Part shown: positions 14,935-18,186 of the stretch, in pieces
Layout: every line of letters starts with the position of its first letter
Numbering within the stretch: the first letter of the stretch is position 1
Assembly: GCA_009784335.1 (NCBI GenBank)
Contig: WRBX01000002.1
Location: 1 to 18,186 of the forward strand
Direction: 5' to 3'
Source of the DNA: Oscillospiraceae bacterium
GTDB taxonomy: Bacteria; Bacillota_A; Clostridia; Monoglobales; WRBX01
DNA: 18,186 nt
Notes under the pieces: generated by a model
What the model was told of the DNA's origin: nothing
The model's database searches: none
What the model saw: only the letters and a program-made list of their open reading frames with translations
Translations under genes and position numbers: made by a program

Positions 14935-15610
14935 TTAGGCTCTCGCCCGCCGCCTGCGGAATATGCGCATGCACATCGCACGCTTCCAAAACATCAGCCG
15001 AAATTCCACTCGCTTCATTACCTATTATAATAGAAGCTTTTTTATCAATGTCAAGATTATAGAAATTTTCGCTCGCCTCACCAAGCACCATCGCAATAGT
15101 TTGCCGCCTATTTTCTTCGATAAGATTCACCAAATCAACATCAGTCCAAATCGGCAAACGAAAAATAGCTCCCATAGTGGAGCGAACAACCTTTGGATTA
15201 TACAAATCAACGCAGGCCCTGGAAAGCACAACTCCTAAAACCGCCGCTGCCTCGGCGGCTCTGATAATCGTGCCCAGGTTTCCCGGGTCGGCAATTCTAT
15301 CCAAAATCAAAAGCAGCCCATCTTCATTATTGAATTCTTTCTCCTCCGACATCCCGCAAACCGCCATTATCCCCTGCGAATTTTCAGTTGTCGAAATATC
15401 CTTGAAAACCCTTTCACTCGCCTTATAAACCGGGCAATTCAAGTTTGGAACTTCGCCTTCAAATCCATCACTAACCACTAGCCACTTACCACTAGCCACT
15501 TCGCCGACAAGGCGACTGCCCTCACAAAGAAAAAGTCGCATTTCCTCCCTATATTTGCGAGAATGCAACTTCTTTATTTCTTTTACAATCGCTTTCGTGA
15601 TAACTTGAAT
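14873..15610 (-). CDS. TrmH/SpoU-family rRNA 2'-O-methyltransferase
   Basis: A SPOUT-fold RNA ribose methyltransferase of about 245 aa. An N-terminal substrate-binding region (KEIKKLHSRKYREEMRLFLC, EGSRLV) precedes the knotted catalytic domain. Motif 1 is RIADPGNLGTIIRAAEA, motif 2 NPKVVRSTMGAIFRLPI, and motif 3 IIGNEASGIS with IPQAAGESLNAAMAAGIA. The start is probably ATT at 15608-15610. GAGGTGATT, a near-perfect anti-SD match, lies at 15614-15622, and homologues begin at this point (x-x-ITSK...VKEIKKL). The TTG at 15628 and GTG at 15619 have no good SD, and the GTG lies inside this SD. A tandem 14-bp repeat is translated as SGKWLVVSDG near residue 45. It follows rplT, as in other Clostridia. 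The target nucleotide is unknown. Confidence 0.92.
   Translation of the reverse strand: MQVITKAIVKEIKKLHSRKYREEMRLFLCEGSRLVGEVASGKWLVVSDGFEGEVPNLNCPVYKASERVFKDISTTENSQGIMAVCGMSEEKEFNNEDGLLLILDRIADPGNLGTIIRAAEAAAVLGVVLSRACVDLYNPKVVRSTMGAIFRLPIWTDVDLVNLIEENRRQTIAMVLGEASENFYNLDIDKKASIIIGNEASGISADVLEACDVHAHIPQAAGESLNAAMAAGIACFEWRRKNLGY
15469..15501. repeat. Tandem 14-bp repeat inside the TrmH-family gene
   Basis: ACCACTAGCCACTT occurs twice with no gap (15474-15487, 15488-15501), preceded by a partial unit (CACTA). It is directly followed by a TCGCC-GACAA-GGCGA hairpin (15501-15515). Read on the minus strand it is the TAGTGG-type short repeat and is translated as ASGKWLVVSDG. Confidence 0.8.
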
Positions 15611-15631
15611 TTCAATCACCTCAAACAAAAG

Positions 15632-15665
15632 TATCCGCGTAAATCTGCGTCATCCGCGTTCAATT
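15632..15665. repeat. ACGCGGAT-type repeat between rplT and the TrmH-family gene
   Basis: Read on the minus strand: AATTGAACGCGGATGACG, then CAGATTTACGCGGATA. The first ten bases are identical to the edge of the composite repeat at the mfd stop codon (AATTGAACGC). It fills the spacer and ends just before the SD of the methyltransferase. Confidence 0.7.
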
Positions 15666-15667
15666 TA

Positions 15668-16021
15668 CTATTTCCCTTTTTTTGCAATCTTTATCAGCTC
15701 GCTAAATGCCGCTTTATCATTAATCGCCATCTCGGAAAGCACCTTGCGATTGAGCTCAATTCCTGCTTTTTTTAAGCCGTTCATAAACACGCTATATGTC
15801 ATCCCCTCAGCGCGAACTGCCGCATTAATCCGCGCAATCCAAAGCGAGCGGAAATTCCGTTTCTTCTGCTTTCTGCCGATATACGCGTTCGACTGCGCCT
15901 TCATCACAGCATTTTTCGCCGTTTTAAATAGCAGCTTTCTACGCCCCGAAAACCCCTTTGCCTGCTTAATAACCTTCTTGCGCCTAGCGCGCGTAACTTT
16001 TGTATTTTTAGCTCTTGCCAT
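15668..16021 (-). CDS. rplT: 50S ribosomal protein L20
   Basis: A large-subunit assembly protein that also represses its own operon. At 117 aa it is full length. It starts [20 protein letters not shown] with the basic N-terminal tail that threads into 23S r[22 protein letters not shown] and [18 protein letters not shown] are family signatures, and the globular C-terminal part follows. The ATG at 16021 has GGAG 10 nt upstream. It is third in infC-rpmI-rplT. A palindromic repeat separates it from rpmI and another repeat follows its stop codon. Confidence 0.98.
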   Translation of the reverse strand: MARAKNTKVTRARRKKVIKQAKGFSGRRKLLFKTAKNAVMKAQSNAYIGRKQKKRNFRSLWIARINAAVRAEGMTYSVFMNGLKKAGIELNRKVLSEMAINDKAAFSELIKIAKKGK

Positions 16022-16047
16022 ATTTAACTCACTCCGTTCGTTTTTTT

Positions 16048-16107
16048 AATTAGAAATTAGAAGTTAGGAGTTAGAAATTTCTCACTTCTAATTTCCAACT
16101 TCTCACT
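16048..16107. repeat. TTAGAAGTTAG-type palindromic repeat between rpmI and rplT
   Basis: Left half AATTAGAAATTAGAAG with TTAGGAGTTAGAAATT; the right half is its approximate reverse complement (AATTTCTCACTTCTAA, then TTTCCAACTTCTCACTT). The whole forms one long imperfect hairpin occupying most of the spacer. On the minus strand it begins 3 nt after the rpmI stop codon. Confidence 0.75.
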
Positions 16108-16109
16108 TT

Positions 16110-16325
16110 TTATTTCCCCATCATCCTGCCAATAGCTCTCTCGCTCGGCTTCAGCACAATCTTCTTACGAAGCTGTCTCTTCTGCTTGGTCGATTTGCGC
16201 CACGACATATGGCTTGTGAAAGCACGCCCCAAAGCCTTAATCTTGCCTGTGCCCGTTTTCTTAAACCTCTTTACAACCGCCTTTTTCGGCTTTTGCTTAT
16301 ACTTCTTAACTTTTTTCTTTGCCAT
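16110..16325 (-). CDS. rpmI: 50S ribosomal protein L35
   Basis: A small, very basic large-subunit protein of 71 aa. AKKKVKKYKQKPKKAVVKRF, TGTGKIKALGRAFTSH and the basic C-terminus LKPSERAIGRMMGK match the family. The start is the ATG at 16325, with AAAGGA 8 nt upstream. An ATG three codons earlier would overlap the SD spacing. It lies between infC and rplT, with a two-hairpin repeat in its 5' spacer and an AT-rich palindrome in its 3' spacer. Confidence 0.97.
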   Translation of the reverse strand: MAKKKVKKYKQKPKKAVVKRFKKTGTGKIKALGRAFTSHMSWRKSTKQKRQLRKKIVLKPSERAIGRMMGK

Positions 16326-16345
16326 AATATACATCCTTTCTAAAA

Positions 16346-16392
16346 TTCCCCTCCGCCGGAGGGGTGCCTCGCTTGCGAGGCGGGGTGGTTTC
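16346..16392. repeat. Two-hairpin palindromic element between infC and rpmI (copy C)
   Basis: Perfect stems CCCCTCC-GCC-GGAGGGG (16348-16364) and GCCTCGC-TT-GCGAGGC (16366-16381), then GGGGTGGTTT. On the minus strand it reads AAACCACCCC-stem-ACCCCTCC-stem, the same layout as the in-mfd copies. It begins 2 nt after the infC stop codon. Confidence 0.85.
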
Positions 16393-16938
16393 TTACTTCT
16401 TAATCGGCGATATCAAAAGATGCATGCTCCTGCCTTCCATCCTCGGATTCCCTTCCATCTCCCCAACTTCTTTGCATCTCTCCACAAAATTCAGTAGCAC
16501 CTTCCTGCCCAGCTCCGAATGCGTAATCTCGCGCCCGCGAAACCGAATCGAAACCTTAACCTTATCGCCTTCCGATAAAAACTGAAATGCGTGCTTGGCC
16601 TTGGCCGCAATATCATGCTCACCAATATTGGAGGAAAGCCGAATTTCCTTGATGGTCACAACCTTTTGATTCTTCTTGTTTTCCTTTTCCTTCTTCGATT
16701 GCTCAAACTTAAACTTGCCGTAATCAATAATCTTGCATACAGGCGGCGCCGCCGTCGGCGCAATCATCACCAAATCCAAGTCGGCATCCAGCGCCATTCT
16801 CTGCGCCTCATCGGTGGGCACAATCCCAACCTGCTCCCCCGCCGCGCCAATCAAACGAACCTCTGGGCACCGAATCTTCTCATTCATCAACGGCCCAATC
16901 TCTCGCTTATTTCTATCCCTATTAAAATTCTTTGCGAT
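16393..16938 (-). CDS. infC: Translation initiation factor IF-3, probable ATC start
   Basis: Binds the 30S subunit, prevents premature 50S joining and proofreads the start codon. The N-terminal domain has IRCPEVRLIGAAGEQVGIVP, the linker is PPVCKIIDYGKFKFEQSKKE, and the C-terminal domain has VVTIKEIRLSSNIGEHD and KVKVSIRFRGREITHSELG. The reading frame stays open upstream of the TTG-ATG pair at 16890-16885 as far as a TGA, with no ATG, GTG or TTG. In that stretch ATC at 16936-16938 lies 8 nt from a GAGGTG SD (16947-16952), giving 181 aa, close to the usual length. infC is the classic gene with AUU/AUC/AUA initiation under IF3 self-control. The TTG/ATG alternatives lack an SD. It is first in the operon, behind a leader attenuator. 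Confidence 0.95.
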   Translation of the reverse strand: MAKNFNRDRNKREIGPLMNEKIRCPEVRLIGAAGEQVGIVPTDEAQRMALDADLDLVMIAPTAAPPVCKIIDYGKFKFEQSKKEKENKKNQKVVTIKEIRLSSNIGEHDIAAKAKHAFQFLSEGDKVKVSIRFRGREITHSELGRKVLLNFVERCKEVGEMEGNPRMEGRSMHLLISPIKK

Positions 16939-17002
16939 TTCGCAAGCACCTCACTTTCAGCTTAATGTATCCTCGTGCGTAGGAGCGCGCCCGGGTAGAG
17001 CC

Positions 17003-17054
17003 CGTAGGGGCGGATGGCAATCCGCCCGCGGGACGATTACCATCGTCCCCTACG
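17003..17054. repeat. GTAGGGG two-stem repeat in the infC leader (copy 1)
   Basis: The element has inverted 8-bp ends CGTAGGGG / CCCCTACG. Between them are two perfect 8-bp stems: GGGCGGAT-GGCA-ATCCGCCC (17008-17027) and GGGACGAT-TACC-ATCGTCCC (17030-17049). Half of it recurs at 77-101. It lies between the attenuator terminator and the infC ribosome binding site. Confidence 0.85.
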
Positions 17055-17073
17055 AAAAGCTTTCCCCATCAAT

Positions 17074-17121
17074 TGTAGCGGCGGCATTCTGCCGCCATGA
17101 CGACTACAAGTCGCCCCTACG
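17074..17121. repeat. GTAGGGG two-stem repeat in the infC leader (copy 2)
   Basis: Ends TGTAG / CCCCTACG, with stems GGCGGC-ATTCT-GCCGCC (17080-17096) and CGACT-ACA-AGTCG (17101-17113). Same architecture as the neighbouring copy with different stem sequences. It abuts the T-tract of the leader terminator. Confidence 0.8.
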
Positions 17122-17156
17122 AAAAAAGTTCCCACTTCTAACGCAGAAATAGGAAC
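17122..17156 (-). terminator. Intrinsic terminator in the infC leader (attenuator)
   Basis: On the minus strand GTTCCTATTTCT (17145-17156) pairs with AGAAGTGGGAAC (17128-17139): 12 continuous pairs including two G-T, loop GCGTT, followed by six T (17122-17127). It lies about 70 nt after the predicted transcription start and before infC, as expected for L20-controlled attenuation. Confidence 0.85.
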
Positions 17157-17227
17157 ACAAAAACAATTGTCATCAGCCCATGAGTTTGCACCCATCAAGG
17201 CGAGAGTTCCTAACTCTGCTTCATTAC
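17122..17227 (-). promoter_or_regulatory. L20-type leader of the infC-rpmI-rplT operon
   Basis: The leader begins near 17227. A perfect hairpin AGAGTT-AGG-AACTCT (17203-17217) comes first. Part of it, TAGGAAC, is complementary to GTTCCTA in the 5' arm of the terminator at 17122-17156, so the two structures exclude each other: a plausible antiterminator. In Bacillus, L20 represses this operon by stabilising a leader terminator. I infer the same mechanism from position and structure. I have not matched an L20-leader covariance model. Confidence 0.7.
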
Positions 17228-17233
17228 AAAAGT

Positions 17234-17262
17234 ATATTACTCAAAACTAACTATCTTGTCAA
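17234..17262 (-). promoter_or_regulatory. Sigma-A promoter of the infC operon
   Basis: Perfect -35 TTGACA (17257-17262), 17-bp spacer, -10 TAATAT (17234-17239). It lies 8 bp after the stop codon of the small exported protein and drives the leader. Confidence 0.8.
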
Positions 17263-17270
17263 GAAAATCA

Positions 17271-17630
17271 TTAAAATGGAAGAAAAGTACTATTATCTGC
17301 CTCTAACTTTTTAGTCTCGTTATTGAAAATAATGCCTGATGATTTTGTGGCTTCAGAATGAGGATCTCTTTTCCATCTTCTTAATGTCTTAATATTATAA
17401 TGTACCTTTGCCAATTCAGTGATACCATAAATCAATCCGCAGGACGCAAGTATAATTGTTCCTACTTTCAATGCCATCTTTCTTTTGGGTATTTCTTGCC
17501 CCATTTCACTTTGCGCTTTCACAGCATCAACATTTGTTAAGCTATCAGTTTGCGCATTTACAGGCATAAACGAGCTTGCGGTTATCAAACCAACCGTCGC
17601 CAATTTTCTTAATTCTTTTCTTACTTTCAT
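17271..17630 (-). CDS. Small exported or membrane protein of unknown function
   Basis: A 119-aa protein I do not recognise. The N-terminus has a basic start (MKVRKELRK) and a hydrophobic stretch ending at a plausible signal cleavage site ([15 protein letters not shown]). After a polar segment ([19 protein letters not shown]), a second hydrophobic segment (about 53-70, [20 protein letters not shown]) could span the membrane. A basic patch ([13 protein letters not shown]) and a polar tail follow. The ATG at 17630 has GGGGGAG 7 nt upstream and a good promoter. It precedes the infC promoter with no terminator visible, so read-through into infC is possible. It appears AT-richer than the neighbouring wecB, which may hint at a different origin. 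Confidence 0.8.
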   Translation of the reverse strand: MKVRKELRKLATVGLITASSFMPVNAQTDSLTNVDAVKAQSEMGQEIPKRKMALKVGTIILASCGLIYGITELAKVHYNIKTLRRWKRDPHSEATKSSGIIFNNETKKLEADNSTFLPF

Positions 17631-17655
17631 TCTATACTCCCCCTTAGGTGCTTAT

Positions 17656-17684
17656 ATACTAACCAAAAATTTTCGGAATGTCAA
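17656..17684 (-). promoter_or_regulatory. Promoter of the small exported protein
   Basis: Perfect -35 TTGACA (17679-17684), 17-bp spacer, -10 TAGTAT (17656-17661). The spacer contains the near-palindrome CCAAAAATTTTCGG (plus strand), a possible operator. Confidence 0.75.
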
Positions 17685-17688
17685 GAAA

Positions 17689-17717
17689 TTGACAAATTTC
17701 CTCGGAAATATTAAATT
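17689..17717 (+). promoter_or_regulatory. Promoter of wecB, back-to-back with the minus-strand promoter
   Basis: -35 TTGACA (17689-17694), 17-bp spacer, weak -10 TAAATT (17712-17717). Together with the opposing -35 it forms the perfect inverted repeat TGTCAA-GAAA-TTGACA. The wecB ATG begins 8 nt after the -10, so the transcript would be leaderless. Confidence 0.55.
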
Positions 17718-17724
17718 AATTACT

Positions 17725-18186
17725 ATGATTAAAGTTATTTCAATTTTTGGCACTCGGCCCGAGGCGATTAAAATGGCGCCGCTGGTTGCCGAGCTAAAGC
17801 GCCATCCCAATAAAATCGAGAGCAAAGTGCTGGTGACGGCGCAGCATCGGCATATGCTCGATCAGGTGCTGGATATTTTCGGCATCACGCCTGATTTTGA
17901 TTTGGATATTATGCAAGATAGCCAAAGCCTCGAGCAGATTACCACCGGCGCGCTTAATGGAATTTCGCAGATTTTGAAGGCTGAAAAGCCCGATTTGATT
18001 TTAGTGCATGGCGACACCACCACCACCATGGCGGCCAGCCTCGCCGGGTTTTATAACCAAATAGCCGTCGGCCATGTTGAGGCCGGCCTGCGCTCGTTCG
18101 ATAAATATTCCCCATTTCCCGAGGAAATAAATCGCAAGGTTACCGGCGTGATTGCGCAATATCACTTTGCGCCAACTTTTCATAAC
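17725..18186 (+). CDS. wecB: UDP-N-acetylglucosamine 2-epimerase (non-hydrolysing), 3' end outside window
   Basis: Interconverts UDP-GlcNAc and UDP-ManNAc for cell-wall teichoic acids or surface polysaccharide. In Firmicutes the gene is also called mnaA. The first 154 residues are present, about 40 percent of the usual roughly 370. Signatures: [18 protein letters not shown] at the N-terminus, [53 protein letters not shown] (substrate-binding Glu/His region) and INRKVTG. The frame is open to the window end. The ATG at 17725 begins the conserved N-terminus directly and has no SD. The upstream promoter is placed so that transcription would start at or within a base of the ATG. Confidence 0.95.
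   Translation, partial: MIKVISIFGTRPEAIKMAPLVAELKRHPNKIESKVLVTAQHRHMLDQVLDIFGITPDFDLDIMQDSQSLEQITTGALNGISQILKAEKPDLILVHGDTTTTMAASLAGFYNQIAVGHVEAGLRSFDKYSPFPEEINRKVTGVIAQYHFAPTFHN

Noticed and set aside
16885..16890. TTG/ATG start for infC
   Set aside because: No SD precedes them and the frame stays open upstream to an SD-supported ATC. Kept as an alternative only.
17000..17125. CRISPR-like array in the infC leader
   Set aside because: The repeats are hairpins with constant ends and variable stems, not direct repeats with regular spacers, and no cas genes are present.
1..18186. Search for tRNA, rRNA, transposase, integrase or toxin-antitoxin genes
   Set aside because: No supporting motifs were seen. 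The repeats here carry no coding capacity of their own, so any mobilising enzyme would be elsewhere.

Overview
The window suggests a low-to-mid GC member of the Firmicutes, most likely an uncultured Clostridia-type bacterium. The reasons are an S-layer-homology (SLH) surface protein, an AbrB/SpoVT-type regulator with a C-terminal Cys pair module, the infC-rpmI-rplT cluster with a leader attenuator of the L20 type, AGGAG ribosome binding sites, sigma-A style promoters, LuxS, and the gene neighbourhoods rpsO/pnp and dprA/topA. This assignment is inferred from gene content only. No rRNA, tRNA, transposase, phage gene or CRISPR array was seen.

Layout. Bases 1-1700 hold a permuted-papain-like protein and an acyl-ACP thioesterase, both on the minus strand and separated by palindromic repeats. 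Bases 1690-7847 are a minus-strand information-processing block read abrB-like, rpsO, an unknown coiled-coil protein, pnp, terminator, mfd. At 7848-7940 two promoters diverge: one for the abrB-like gene and one for a plus-strand SAM methyltransferase whose message looks leaderless. The methyltransferase runs tail-to-tail (4-bp overlap) into a large SLH protein. Bases 10773-17262 appear to be one long minus-strand transcription unit: promoter, leader attenuator, infC, rpmI, rplT, a TrmH/SpoU rRNA methyltransferase, dprA, topA, luxS, mtnN. A small exported protein and the start of wecB/mnaA diverge at the right end.

How the genes work together. Most of the window is housekeeping: translation (IF3, L35, L20, S15, rRNA methylation), RNA decay (PNPase), repair and topology (Mfd, TopA, DprA), and the activated methyl cycle (MTAN feeding LuxS). 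SLH and WecB point to cell-envelope functions.

Two signals stand out. First, at least five families of short palindromic or tandem repeats are scattered through the window. Many begin exactly at, or within a few bases of, stop codons, and two copies of one family lie in frame inside mfd, where they are translated. Second, initiation signals are unusually diverse. Besides ATG and GTG there are SD-supported TTG starts (luxS, SLH gene), a probable ATC start for infC, a probable ATT start for the adjacent rRNA methyltransferase, and two promoters placed so that the message begins at the start codon. IF3, encoded here, is the factor that discriminates against several of these start types.
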